Origin: Actinopolyspora halophila DSM 43834
GTDB lineage: Bacteria > Actinomycetota > Actinomycetes > Mycobacteriales > Pseudonocardiaceae
Reading direction: 5' to 3'
Length of the DNA stretch: 64,000 bases
Assembly (NCBI RefSeq): GCF_000371785.1
Contig: NZ_AQUI01000002.1
Coordinates: 4,947,352-5,011,351 of the forward strand
Under the pieces are notes generated by a model that did no database searches, was not told the origin of the DNA, and saw only the letters and a list, made by a program, of their open reading frames with translations. How positions within the stretch are numbered: position 1 is the stretch's first letter; every line of letters starts with the position of its first letter. The position numbers and the translations under genes were made by a program. Shown in pieces: positions 17,836 through 26,454 of this stretch.

Positions 17836-18085
17836 AGCACCCAGGATACGTGTTCGTGGTTCACGGTGGTTCTCCGTTTCGGTCACCGGGTTGCTCGGAC
17901 GGCGGAGCCTCCCATCGGTTCGCGCCGCGGGGGTCGTCCCGGCACCGCCGCACCGAGACGCCAGAGAGCCTCGGTGCCCGCGCGAACCGAGGGGGAACTC
18001 GCTCGGTCGGGCGACGCCGAGCAAGCACCCACGCAAACCGAACCCCGCGACCTCTCCGGCGGAGGCCCGTGTGCGGGAGTTCCGT

Positions 18086-18808
18086 TCAGCCCTCCGGTCG
18101 CTCGCGCTCACCGGAGCCGGACTCGTCGGTGGACCCGCCCTTCTTCGCGGCGGAGCTCCGGGCCGCCGTCCTGCGCGCGGCGCTCCGCGTCTCGGAAGCC
18201 GCCTGCTTGCCTGCCTCGCGGACACCGTCCGAGGCCTCGGCCGCGGCGGAAGCCGCACGATCCCCGGCCTCGCTCATCCGCTCGGCCGTCCCCTCGGCCA
18301 CGTCCTCGGTGGTGCGGGCGGCCTTCTCCCCGAAAGAACGAGTGGTGGTGCTCACCTTGCCGAGCACGTCGTCGGCCACTTCCCACGCCCCGTCGACGAC
18401 CTCCTCGACACGGTGCTGGGCCTGCCCGACCTGTTCCCTGGTGCGTTGGACTTCCGGCCGCGTACGGAGCCGCTCCAGGGTCCGCTCGCCGCGTTCCCCG
18501 CAGTATCCGTACACCTGCACCGCGGAATCGCGATAGTGGTCGAACAGTTTCCTCAGCTCTCCGGAACGGAGCCTGTCGCGCAGCGCGCCCGGGTCGGAGG
18601 GGGTTCCGGCGGTGTTCTCGCGGGCCGCGTTCGCGTAGTCCGAGATCTGGTCGCGAACCCGCTGCGCCGTCTCGACCACGGTGTGCGCCGCGACGTCACC
18701 CGCACCCAGCGCCGCGACCAACGGTCCCCGTGCCTGCTGGTAAGCGGTCTCGGCGGCCCTGCCCGCTTGCAGACGTACCCGTTGCAGATCCTCGTGCCGC
18801 GTGTTCAT
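18086..18808 (-). CDS. Heparin-binding haemagglutinin-like (HbhA-like) protein
   Basis: About 240 residues, almost wholly helical and polar. The N-terminal 100 residues contain heptad-like helices (QRVRLQAGRAAETAYQQA and similar). The middle has apolipoprotein-like amphipathic repeats (TRSFGEKAARTTEDVAEGTAERM). The C-terminal 50 residues are rich in Ala, Lys, Arg and Ser (SAARRTAARSSAAKKGG), like the lysine-rich tail that binds heparan sulfate in mycobacterial HbhA. No signal peptide is visible. It starts 5 bp after the XRE regulator gene, the Rv0474-Rv0475 arrangement. In a non-pathogen it more likely acts in surface or lipid-body organisation; this is inferred. Confidence 0.75.
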   Translation of the reverse strand: MNTRHEDLQRVRLQAGRAAETAYQQARGPLVAALGAGDVAAHTVVETAQRVRDQISDYANAARENTAGTPSDPGALRDRLRSGELRKLFDHYRDSAVQVYGYCGERGERTLERLRTRPEVQRTREQVGQAQHRVEEVVDGAWEVADDVLGKVSTTTRSFGEKAARTTEDVAEGTAERMSEAGDRAASAAAEASDGVREAGKQAASETRSAARRTAARSSAAKKGGSTDESGSGERERPEG

Positions 18809-18813
18809 CTCGC

Positions 18814-19269
18814 TCACTCCTCGAATTCGGATCCAATCCCTTCGGTGGACACCGTGGTCCCGCCGTCCACCCCCTTCTCGGGGGAAACCGCTTCGGCGTC
18901 GGGTCGGTTCTCGCGACGAAACGAAGTGTAGATGTCGATCAGCGCCTGCTTCTGCCGTTCGCTGAGCTCGGTGTCGGCGAGTATCGCCTCGGCGACCGGT
19001 CCCCCCGAGCGGGGTTCCATGATCCCGGCCTGTACGTACAGGGCCTCGGCCGAGATCCGCAGCGCCTTGGCGATCTGCTGCAGGATCTCGGCACTCGGTC
19101 TGCGCAACCCGCGTTCCACCTGGCTCAGGTACGGATTGGACACTCCCGCGCGCTTCGCCAACTGGCGCAACGAGATCTGGGCCGTGTCGCGCTGTGCCCT
19201 GATGTAGCCGCCCAGGTCGGTCACGGCCCGGTTGACGACCCCGTTGACCGAACGATCCGTACGCCCCAC
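18814..19269 (-). CDS. XRE-family transcriptional regulator (Rv0474-like)
   Basis: A 151-residue DNA-binding protein. The helix-turn-helix occupies residues about 18-75 (LRQLAKRAGVSNPYLSQVERG then PSAEILQQIAKALRI). A second conserved helix, ILADTELSERQKQALIDIYTSF, is typical of this group, followed by a disordered acidic tail. Starts at GTG 19269. The gene precedes the hbhA-like gene by 5 bp and probably co-transcribes with it. The promoter region 19297-19320 contains TTGC-N8-GCAA, a candidate self-regulatory site. Confidence 0.88.
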   Translation of the reverse strand: MGRTDRSVNGVVNRAVTDLGGYIRAQRDTAQISLRQLAKRAGVSNPYLSQVERGLRRPSAEILQQIAKALRISAEALYVQAGIMEPRSGGPVAEAILADTELSERQKQALIDIYTSFRRENRPDAEAVSPEKGVDGGTTVSTEGIGSEFEE

Positions 19270-19361
19270 GTTTCAGCCACCTCTCACCGACCACGCTAAC
19301 AGCGTTGCTAACTATTGCAAGCAGTCAGTTTGCACTCTTTCGTGGGGCGGAGGCACCGGCA

Positions 19362-19397
19362 GCTCCGCGCCGGGCACCGCAGCTCCCGGCGCGGAGC
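19362..19397 (-). terminator. Hairpin after the VOC protein gene
   Basis: A perfect 13-bp GC stem (GCTCCGCGCCGGG with CCCGGCGCGGAGC) and a 10-base loop, beginning 18 bp past the stop codon of the VOC gene on its strand. No T-run follows, so an I-shaped terminator is likely. Confidence 0.55.
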
Positions 19398-19414
19398 GCC
19401 ACCGCACGAGGAAG

Positions 19415-19810
19415 TCACCAGCACAGGCAGAACGGATGGCCGGCCGGGTCCGCGTAGACCCGGAAGTTCGCGTCCGACTCGTCCGCGGGCTGCGGCAACC
19501 GGGCCGCCCCGACGGCCCCGGCGAGCGACTCCGCCTCCGCCGCTCCACCGACCCGGAGGTCCAGGTGCGCCTGCTGCGGGCTCCCGTCCGGCCACCGCGG
19601 CGGCGCGTGCCCGTCGACGCGTTGGAAGGCCAGGCGCGCCCCACCGAGCGGATCGGCCAGTTCCACCCAGTTCTCGTCGGAGTCCGCCTCGGAAACGCCC
19701 CAGTCCAGCAACCGTCCGTAGAAGCGGGCCAGCTCACGCGGATCGGGGCAGTCCAGCACGAAGGCGAGCGGGCGCGACGCGGGCGAGCCCGCGGTAACAC
19801 CATCCGTCAT
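19415..19810 (-). CDS. VOC family (glyoxalase-like) protein
   Basis: A 131-residue vicinal-oxygen-chelate fold protein. Two beta-alpha-beta-beta-beta modules are seen: FVLDCPDPRELARFYGRLLDW (first) and AHLDLRVGG...AESLAGAVGA (second), ending in YADPAGHPFCLCW, the usual VOC C-terminus. Potential metal positions (His in AHLDL and a late His) are partly kept. Single gene on its strand with the ATG at 19810; alternative upstream starts would add a non-conserved leader. Substrate unknown; it may be a resistance or detoxification protein. Confidence 0.85.
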   Translation of the reverse strand: MTDGVTAGSPASRPLAFVLDCPDPRELARFYGRLLDWGVSEADSDENWVELADPLGGARLAFQRVDGHAPPRWPDGSPQQAHLDLRVGGAAEAESLAGAVGAARLPQPADESDANFRVYADPAGHPFCLCW

Positions 19811-19914
19811 CACGGCTCTCCATAACCTCTGAAAAATATTTTGATGGTTATCGATGTGTGAGTCTCTCCCGATAACCACGTAGAGGCAAGCCGTTTCTGC
19901 CCTACGATGGGCAT

Positions 19915-20472
19915 GTGAACAGCAAAGCCGTCGCAGCCGTCGCGCCGAACGGGCTATCAGCGGCAGCGTCCGAGCCCGTCGGGCCCGACACGGAACAGGA
20001 CATCGACCTTCTGCTGGCGTTCCTCAACACCACTGACACCGAGACGGGCACGGACGTGCTCCGGGACGCGGAACAGTGGCAGCAATGGTGCTTGGAGCAC
20101 ACCGGGCAGGCTTCCGTCGACACGACAGCCGCACGCGAGATCCGCGATCTCATGCGCACGTCGGTCGGCTGTGGCCCGATGACCACTCCCCGGAGCACAC
20201 CCCCCAGCACCGCACAGTGGCCGGTGCACGTACGCCTGGAGGACGGTGTTCCGATAACCTCCGGCATCGACGCACTCGGCGTCGTACTGGCAGCGGCCTC
20301 CCGGATCGCCATCACCGGCCGCTGGCACCGCGTCAAAATCTGTCCCGCGACGAACTGTCTGTGGGCCTTCTACGACCGTTCCAGAAACCGCTCACGCACC
20401 TGGTGCTCGATGCGTGTGTGCGGCAACAGGGAGAAAGCACGCTCCTGGAGGGAGCGGCACGCCCCGAACTGA
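19915..20472 (+). CDS. CGNR zinc-finger / ABATE domain protein
   Basis: A 185-residue putative stress-related regulator. The C-terminal CGNR zinc-finger is clear: CPATNCLWAFYDRSRN followed by WCSMRVCGNREKARSW, giving four Cys. The N-terminal part is a shortened ABATE-like domain (DLLLAFLNTTDTETG ... REIRDLMR). Start is GTG 19915; the upstream sequence is AT-rich and could be its promoter. It ends 39 bp from the convergent DUF445 gene. Targets are unknown. Confidence 0.88.
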   Translation: MNSKAVAAVAPNGLSAAASEPVGPDTEQDIDLLLAFLNTTDTETGTDVLRDAEQWQQWCLEHTGQASVDTTAAREIRDLMRTSVGCGPMTTPRSTPPSTAQWPVHVRLEDGVPITSGIDALGVVLAAASRIAITGRWHRVKICPATNCLWAFYDRSRNRSRTWCSMRVCGNREKARSWRERHAPN

Positions 20473-20511
20473 CGTGACGGAAAGCGTCGGCGCGGACGGC
20501 CGCTCGACCGT

Positions 20512-21774
20512 TCACGACAGCAGATGCGTCGCAGTGTGAATGGCCAAACCGGCCAACGCGCCGACAACCGTCCCGTTGATCCTGATGAACTGCAGGTCAC
20601 GTCCCACGTGGAGCTCTATCTTGTCGGACGCCTCGGAGGCGTCCCACCGCTCGACGGTGTCGGTGATCAGCGTGGTTATCTCCGAACGATAGTGCGTGAC
20701 CACGTAGCGGGCCGCCTCGCGCAGCCAGCCGTCCACCTTCTCCCGCAACTCCGGCTCGGACGCGAGGCGTCCCCCGAAGGAACGCAGCCTCTCCCGGACC
20801 CGCGTGCGCAGCTCGCTGTCCGGGTCCTCCGCCGCCTCGAGGAACATCCGCTTGGCCGTGGTCCACGCCGAACCCAGCAGGTTCCGCACCTCGGGGTGCT
20901 CCAGAATCTGGTGCTTGATCCGGTCCGCCCTGGCCATGGTCACCGGGTCCTCGCGCAGATCGGTCGCGAACTCGATCAGGAAACGGTCGACCGCGGCACG
21001 CATCCGGTGCTCGGGATCGGTCTTGACCGCCCAGGCGAAGGCCAGCACCTCGCTGTAGACCCTGTCCGCGACCATCGAATCGAAGAAACGCGGTGACCAG
21101 GAGGGGGAGCGCTGGTTGACCACGCGCGAGACCGTCTCGTAGTTGTCCCGGACCCACTCGTAGGCGCGATCGCACACCAGATCGACCAGTCCCCGGTGCG
21201 AGCCGTCCTCGAAGACCCGCCCGAGGATCCGGCCCAGCGGAGGCCCCCAGGGCTGGTCCACGACCTTCCGCAGCACCACCTGGTCCAGCACCTGACGCAC
21301 GTCCTCGTCCCGAAGCACCTGAACGGCACCGCGCGCCGCGGCCGCGAGCTCGGTGGTGGCCCGCTCCGCGTTGTCCCGGTCCGCCAACCACTCGCCCGCC
21401 CTGCGGGCGATCCCGGCGCGGTCCAGCTTGTCGACCACCACCCGCTCGGACAGGAAGTTGCCGCCCACGAAGTCGCCGAGGTTCCGCCCGAGGGCGTTCT
21501 TGCGCGTGGGGATGATCGCCGTGTGCGGGATCGGGAGCCCCAGCGGCCTGCGGAACAGCGCGGTCACCGCGAACCAGTCGGCGAGCGCGCCGACCATGCC
21601 CGCCTCGGCGGCGGCGTTCACGTAACCGACCCACACCGGGGCCGCACCGGCCTGCCACCAGCGGGTGAGCACGTAGACCAGTGCTGCCAGCAGGAACAAC
21701 CCCGTGGCCAGTGCTTTCATTCGGCGCAGGGAACGTTCGCGCACGAGTTCGGCTGCCGACGACGCTTGCGACAC
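20512..21774 (-). CDS. DUF445 family membrane protein (YjiN/YheB-like)
   Basis: A 420-residue membrane protein. Two N-terminal hydrophobic segments (residues about 20-62, including GYVNAAAEAGMVGALADWFAVTALFRRPLGLPIPHTAIIP, a strong DUF445 block) are followed by a long helical region and a final hydrophobic segment GTVVGALAGLAIHTATHLL. The family has an unknown role in the envelope. GTG 21774 chosen as start. The 500 bp upstream of it contain a dispersed repeat and no gene. Confidence 0.9.
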   Translation of the reverse strand: MSQASSAAELVRERSLRRMKALATGLFLLAALVYVLTRWWQAGAAPVWVGYVNAAAEAGMVGALADWFAVTALFRRPLGLPIPHTAIIPTRKNALGRNLGDFVGGNFLSERVVVDKLDRAGIARRAGEWLADRDNAERATTELAAAARGAVQVLRDEDVRQVLDQVVLRKVVDQPWGPPLGRILGRVFEDGSHRGLVDLVCDRAYEWVRDNYETVSRVVNQRSPSWSPRFFDSMVADRVYSEVLAFAWAVKTDPEHRMRAAVDRFLIEFATDLREDPVTMARADRIKHQILEHPEVRNLLGSAWTTAKRMFLEAAEDPDSELRTRVRERLRSFGGRLASEPELREKVDGWLREAARYVVTHYRSEITTLITDTVERWDASEASDKIELHVGRDLQFIRINGTVVGALAGLAIHTATHLLS

Positions 21775-21914
21775 CCCACGATTCTGACAGCGTGCGCCGA
21801 GCACGGGGTCCGGCCGCACCACTCCCGCAACGTGCGGAGGTTCCGCCGACCGCGACCGCCGCGGTAACCGAGTCAACCGAACGGCCCGAACGGATCGGAC
21901 GAGCACTCCGCTCC

Positions 21915-22050
21915 AACGCAAGCGCTTACGAGCCCGAGCAGTCGGCACCGCCGGGGTTCTCGGTCTCGGGTCTCGCGAGGACAACCCCGACGTTGTGCAG
22001 GTGCCTACCCGATGTCGGGGATCGGAGCAGCGAGCCCCCGACTGAGGTTC
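21915..22050 (-). repeat. Structured dispersed repeat, copy near 22.0 kb
   Basis: 21920-21934 is identical to 55847-55861, and the next 110 bases align with 55862-55970 at the same spacing. It contains a nested hairpin: outer CTCGC (21972-21976) with GCGAG (22030-22034), middle CCCCGAC (21985-21991) with GTCGGGG (22014-22020), inner GCAGG (21997-22001) with CCTAC (22004-22008). Relative to the other copy the middle stem has changed on both sides yet still pairs. Confidence 0.75.
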
Positions 22051-22221
22051 GGTCAACCAAGCCGACGAACTCCTGCCGGGAACTTCCAGCAGAAGGACTT
22101 CGTCCGACGCGAGCGCTTGGAGCCTGGGCAGGACGAGAAGCTCCGGTGCGTGAGTCGGATGCATCGCAAGGCGGGGAGGGCACGTTGTGTAGGCCGCTAC
22201 TCGAGGTGCCCTCCAACGCCG

Positions 22222-22245
22222 GCAAGGCGCCGACTCACGTGACGG
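22222..22245 (-). repeat. Dispersed repeat fragment upstream of the DapC-type gene
   Basis: These 24 bases are the exact reverse complement of 13020-13043. They lie 52-75 bp upstream of the aminotransferase start, so this copy may include promoter or leader sequence. Confidence 0.7.
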
Positions 22246-22296
22246 TCACCCGAGGCGGCTACGCAAAGTCCCGTTATGAGTTATAAGGTTCGCCTC

Positions 22297-23463
22297 GTGC
22301 GTACTCCAGCCCTGACCCGTCGACTGCGCCCGTTCACTTCGACGATCTTCGCCGAGATCACCGAGCTCGCCCGGAGCACCGGCTCCGTCAATCTGGGGCA
22401 GGGCTTCCCCGACACGGACGGACCCCCCGGGATGCTGCGGCGGGCGGAACGCGCCATCGGCGAAGGGGTGAACCAGTACCCGCCCGGGGCGGGCGAACCC
22501 GAGCTGCGCGCCGCCATCGGCGCCCAACGCCGCGCGGACTACGGGATCGAGCACGACCCCGACGGCGAGATCCTGGTCACCGTCGGAGCGACCGAGGCGA
22601 TCAGCGCCTCGATGCTGGCCCTGGTCGAGCCGGACGAAGAAGTAATACTGATAGAGCCCCACTACGACGCCTACCCGGTCGCGGTGGCGATGGCGGGTGG
22701 AGTGCACCGGTCGGTCCCCCTGCGCGCCGAGCGGGGACGGTTCCGACTCGACACGGCGGCCCTGCGCGCCGCCGTGGGGCCGCGCACCAGAGCGGTGGTG
22801 CTGAACTCGCCGCACAATCCCACGGGGACCGTGTTCACCGCGGACGAGCTGGCGGCGATCGCCGAGATATGCCGCGAGAACGACCTGCTCGCCATCACCG
22901 ACGAGGTCTACGAGCACCTGCTGTTCGACGGCAGGGCGCACACCCCGCTCGCGACGCTGCCCGGCATGGCCGAACGCACCCTGTCGATCTCCAGCGCGGG
23001 CAAGAGCTTCAGCGTCACCGGCTGGAAGATCGGCTGGGTGTGCGGTCCGGCCGAACTCGTCTCCGCCGTGCGGGCGGCGAAGCAGTTCACGACCTTCGTC
23101 GGGGGAGCTCCCTTCCAGCCCGCCGTGGCGCACGCCCTGAACGAGGAGCGTCCCTGGCTGGAAGGACTGCGTTCCGAGCTGCAGCAGAAGCGGGACCGGC
23201 TGACGAGCGGATTGCGCCGGGCCGGGTTCGACGTGCTGCCTTCGGAGGGGACCTACTTCGTGTGTGCCGACGTGCGCCCGCTCGGTTACTCCGACGGGGC
23301 CGAGTTCTGCCGCGCGCTGCCCGAGCGGATCGGGGTCGCGGCGATCCCGCCCCAGGTGCTCTGCGACGACCCCGAACCGATGCGTCACCTGGCGCGTTTC
23401 GCGTTCTGCAAGCGGGACGAAGTGATCGACGAGGCCGTCGAGCGGCTGCTCGAACTCGGCTAG
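22297..23463 (+). CDS. dapC: Probable N-succinyldiaminopimelate aminotransferase
   Basis: A class I/II PLP aminotransferase of 388 residues, resembling M. tuberculosis DapC (Rv0858c), an enzyme of lysine/diaminopimelate synthesis. Visible elements: VNLGQGFPDTDGPP near the N-terminus, the VNQYPPGAG loop, VTVGATEAI, NSPHNPTG, the Asp/Tyr in ITDEVYEHL, and the PLP Lys in SISSAGKSFSVTGWKIGW. C-terminal RFAFCKRDE holds the substrate carboxylate Arg. GTG 22297 follows AAGG at 8 bases; ATG 22276 is an alternative. A distant relation to kynurenine or methionine aminotransferases cannot be excluded without phylogeny. Confidence 0.82.
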   Translation: MRTPALTRRLRPFTSTIFAEITELARSTGSVNLGQGFPDTDGPPGMLRRAERAIGEGVNQYPPGAGEPELRAAIGAQRRADYGIEHDPDGEILVTVGATEAISASMLALVEPDEEVILIEPHYDAYPVAVAMAGGVHRSVPLRAERGRFRLDTAALRAAVGPRTRAVVLNSPHNPTGTVFTADELAAIAEICRENDLLAITDEVYEHLLFDGRAHTPLATLPGMAERTLSISSAGKSFSVTGWKIGWVCGPAELVSAVRAAKQFTTFVGGAPFQPAVAHALNEERPWLEGLRSELQQKRDRLTSGLRRAGFDVLPSEGTYFVCADVRPLGYSDGAEFCRALPERIGVAAIPPQVLCDDPEPMRHLARFAFCKRDEVIDEAVERLLELG

Positions 23464-23476
23464 GAGGGTCGGCGAC

Positions 23477-23518
23477 TCGGTTCGCGTGGGTGGTCGCGTG
23501 GCGGAACCTCTCGCGGGC
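23477..23518 (+). repeat. Dispersed intergenic repeat, copy near 23.5 kb
   Basis: Starts 14 bases after the aminotransferase stop. 23477-23490 is identical to 37321-37334. 23498-23518 is identical to the reverse complement of 55963-55983 (21 bases). Confidence 0.7.
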
Positions 23519-23564
23519 ACCCGACACCGGGGAGCGACGTGCGGACTCCTGGTGATCTCCGGGA

Positions 23565-23616
23565 CGGGCGGCCACAGTGGAACCCCTCCTCGTGAGGCCT
23601 TCCACGTGACCGCCCG
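23565..23616. terminator. Bidirectional terminator between convergent genes
   Basis: A long interrupted hairpin: CGGGCGG (23565-23571) pairs with CCGCCCG (23610-23616), continued inwards by CAC/GTG and TGGAA/TTCCA. It lies between the convergent aminotransferase and sigma-partner genes. Confidence 0.6.
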
Positions 23617-23627
23617 CTCCGCCGGTC

Positions 23628-24104
23628 TCAGCAGGCGAACCAGTCGGTGGCGGCACCGAAGCCCCACCTCGACCGGAAGAGCACGCTCACCGGACCGGCT
23701 GCTATCCCGCGCACCAGGAATCCGCCGCAGTCGTCCAGCACGTCGTGGCTCTCCCCCGCTCCGTGCCGGACACTCAGGACACCGCCAGCCTGCGACTGAC
23801 CGGTCCTGCTGAGCACCATCCCTCCGGCGCGGAGCAGGCCGGGACCGGTCGCCACCAGTTCCAGTTCGACCACCCGTCCCGGCACTCCGAAGGTAAGCAC
23901 GCGCGGACCGTCCGCTCCCTCGTCGAGGCCGGAGGCGAGCTCCGCGGTGTCACTGAGCGGGACGAGACGCGCGTTCGGGGCCTGCCCTCCGAGGAGCTTC
24001 TCGACGGCCCGGTAGGCGCTCGCGAGCGCGCGCCGCGGAGTGGGATCACCGGCGAGGAAGAGTTTCCCCAGCAGGTTCAGTTCAGGAGGTGGCGCCGCGC
24101 TCAT
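23628..24104 (-). CDS. Sigma-factor-linked protein of unknown function
   Basis: A 158-residue protein. It begins with a helix containing LNLLGKLFLAGDPTPRRALASAYRAVE, then mostly beta strands (VVELELVATGPG, LSVRHGAG, GFLVRGIAAGPVSVLFRSR). There is no membrane segment, zinc motif or signal peptide. Its ATG overlaps the stop of the ECF sigma gene by 4 bp (ATGA), so the pair is translationally coupled. Similar small partner genes follow sigma-70-like ECF genes in streptomycetes (from memory). It may modulate sigma activity or be an effector; this is inference. Confidence 0.6.
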   Translation of the reverse strand: MSAAPPPELNLLGKLFLAGDPTPRRALASAYRAVEKLLGGQAPNARLVPLSDTAELASGLDEGADGPRVLTFGVPGRVVELELVATGPGLLRAGGMVLSRTGQSQAGGVLSVRHGAGESHDVLDDCGGFLVRGIAAGPVSVLFRSRWGFGAATDWFAC

Positions 24105-24694
24105 CCGGCCGTCACCTCCAGCGCCTCGGTGCTGCCCAGGTCGCTCATCCGCTCGCGCAGTGCGCGCAGGCAACGCTGCTTCTTCGGACCGATCGAACCG
24201 CGCGCCATTCCCAGCGCGGTGCTGATCTGCTCGTAGCTGGCTTCCGGGGCCACGGCCATCACCCGCAGCAGCTGCTGGCAGCGGCCGGAGAGCTGGGAGA
24301 AAGCCTGTGCGAGCCGCGTCGTGAGCACCGAACGCAGCGCGTCGCCCTCTGGATCGCCGGTGTCGTCCACGATCCCCGCCAGCACACCGTCCACTCCCGC
24401 CGGAGACTCCCTCCGCCTCGTTCGCGCCAGGCGCAGGGACTCACGACGCGCTGTGGTGACCAGCCACCCGGAAAGCGCCTCGGCATCCCTGACGCGGTGC
24501 AGATTCTCGGCCAAGGTCAGCCAGGTGGCCTGCCAGGCGTCCTCCGCGTCCGCCCGGGTGGCGGAGTAAGCCCGCACCGCTCCCCAGACGACACCGCCGT
24601 TTCGGTCCACCAGATCACGCCAGGCCCGCTCGTCCCCGAACGCCACACGCCGCAACAACACGGCCGTCCCGCAGAACTGTCCCCGCTCCGTCAC
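24101..24694 (-). CDS. ECF-type RNA polymerase sigma factor
   Basis: A 197-residue sigma-70-family protein. Region 2 spans about residues 25-95, with DAEDAWQATWLTLAENLHRVRD and WLVTTARRESLRL (DNA melting and -10 recognition). Region 4 is near the C-terminus, with LSGRCQQLLRVMA and YEQISTALGMARGSIGPKKQRCLRALRERM (-35 recognition). No C-terminal extension or anti-sigma with membrane segments is adjacent. GTG 24694 start. The only partner is the coupled downstream gene. The regulon cannot be inferred from the window. Confidence 0.88.
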   Translation of the reverse strand: MTERGQFCGTAVLLRRVAFGDERAWRDLVDRNGGVVWGAVRAYSATRADAEDAWQATWLTLAENLHRVRDAEALSGWLVTTARRESLRLARTRRRESPAGVDGVLAGIVDDTGDPEGDALRSVLTTRLAQAFSQLSGRCQQLLRVMAVAPEASYEQISTALGMARGSIGPKKQRCLRALRERMSDLGSTEALEVTAG

Positions 24695-25132
24695 TGCTCA
24701 CACCTTTCCCACGCTGTGACTGCTTGTCCGCCCCGAAAACCTCGCGCCCGGTCCGTTGTGGACCCGGCGTGCTCTTCCGGGCTCGTGCTGTGAGAGACCT
24801 GCGGACGCCGCGCGGATTCACCGTTCGCGGACAAACCCCTGAACGGGTCACCGGTTCGAGTAGTTCTACGCAGCGGGCGCACGAGAGACGTCGTTCGGGT
24901 TGAGCGCCCGCGCGGGGCGGGCGGGCACTCGCTCGCTCGGGCCGCTCGTCAGGCGAGCTCGTCTCCACCCGCACCGCCGCGCCAACCGGTTCGCACCCCC
25001 TCCGAGCACTCCGGCCGGAGTGGCTCAACACCGCCTAACCGAGTGACAGGGGGCCGTTACGGATGCCAACACCGCCACCACACGGCAGGATGATGGTCGG
25101 ACGACTGGCAACGGGCGCGGGCGGTGATCTGC
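24695..25132. other. 438-bp region without a recognised gene
   Basis: Divergent promoter region between the sigma gene (minus) and a membrane-anchored protein gene (plus). Open frames here have no family resemblance. No strong hairpin or repeat was seen. Confidence 0.45.
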
Positions 25133-26062
25133 ATGACGCGATTCCCGGACGGTCGCGGCCACGCGTCCGCGACCGCTCTGGTGTTTCGCGTGGCGCTGCT
25201 GCTCGGGATGTTGATCGCGTTCTGGCTGGCCGCGCAGTGGTGGAACGCGGACAGGGCGAACGCAGCGTCCGCGTTCCTCGGAACGGAACGGACCGGACCG
25301 GCAGCGGAGGTGACGGGGTCAGTTCCCCCGGTGGAGCCGATCAAGGTCCGCTCAGCCGACGCTGCCGGGGAAGGCACTGCCGGGGAAGTCGCCGACCGGA
25401 TCACCGAAACATCCGCGGAGGAAGCGTCGGGGACCACCGCGGTCGATGTCGATCCGGTCGTGGAACCCCTCGGTTCCTCACTCGATTCCCCGGACACGGC
25501 CGCGCTGGTGTCCGAAAGGATCGAGAAGGCCGGAGAGGGAACACGACCGGAGGACGGTGACGCTCCGCGGGAACTCCGCCCGGACGAGCGACCCGCTCAG
25601 GAGGAGGCCGAGGCGACCGCACCGAACGCTTCGCGGCGAGCGGCTCGAGGGGCGGAGAGCACGACTCCCCTGGAGCGCGACGACGAACCACGTGCTGCCG
25701 CGGGCTCCACCGCCCACCACGAGATCCCGCAAAACAGCGGTGTCACCTTCCCCACGTGGGAGACCGAACGGGCCGACGAGACCGATCCGGACACCACCGG
25801 TTCCACCGAAGCGCTCGCCCCGGAAGGAAAGACGGAGCAGGCCCCCGAGCACCCCCGGCGGACACCGCTGCCCGCCCCGGTCAAGGCACCCTCCACCGCG
25901 CAGGTCGTCCAGCCGAACACGGGCAGCGGCCCGCGGGACGTCCACGCGCTCCACCTCGAACCGCTGAGGCTGCCGACCTTCACCGAGGTACGGAGCCAGC
26001 AGGAGCACGAAGGGCTCAGCTCCGGCATCAAGGCTGCCGTTCCGGTAACCGCACCGGACTGA
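25133..26062 (+). CDS. Membrane-anchored acidic disordered protein
   Basis: About 309 residues with one N-terminal hydrophobic segment (VFRVALLLGMLIAFWLAAQWW) after a short basic stretch, then a long Glu/Asp/Thr/Pro/Ala-rich region without predicted domains. The C-terminal end (LPTFTEVRSQQEHEGLSSG) is less skewed and may be conserved. Probably anchored with its tail outside. ATG 25133 chosen over GTG 25124; neither has a strong ribosome site. No recognised family. Confidence 0.55.
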   Translation: MTRFPDGRGHASATALVFRVALLLGMLIAFWLAAQWWNADRANAASAFLGTERTGPAAEVTGSVPPVEPIKVRSADAAGEGTAGEVADRITETSAEEASGTTAVDVDPVVEPLGSSLDSPDTAALVSERIEKAGEGTRPEDGDAPRELRPDERPAQEEAEATAPNASRRAARGAESTTPLERDDEPRAAAGSTAHHEIPQNSGVTFPTWETERADETDPDTTGSTEALAPEGKTEQAPEHPRRTPLPAPVKAPSTAQVVQPNTGSGPRDVHALHLEPLRLPTFTEVRSQQEHEGLSSGIKAAVPVTAPD

Positions 26063-26454
26063 TCGGCGGACACGAGTCCGCGATTCAGAGCGTCGCGTCC
26101 AGACGCCGCTCGAACGGTCGTTCCGGACGAGGGTTCGAGAACGACCACGAGTCACCCGAGAGTCGAGCTTTTCCCACTTCCGGTCCGAAGGTCCGCGCCC
26201 ACTCGGACCGGCCGGGGCCCGTCCCGGCGGCGACCGACTCGTCACGAGAACGGACGGTGCCCCGCCCCGGTGTCGTAATTGCCCCTGCGGCACCGGGGTC
26301 GCGGCCACCCACCGGCACGTCGAGGGGCCGTGCCGGCGGGTGGCCCACCGAATTCCCGGCCCACGTGTTCCGCGCCCGTCCTCGTGGCCCTTCCCGAGAA
26401 CCGGTGGAAAGTCCCGCCCCGGTGAACCCCGCCTCCCCGAACGGAGCCTCTCGG
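26063..26454. other. 392-bp region without a recognised gene
   Basis: Between the convergent membrane-protein and MocR genes. Composition is GC-rich with no long hairpin or known RNA; I see nothing definite in it. Confidence 0.45.
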
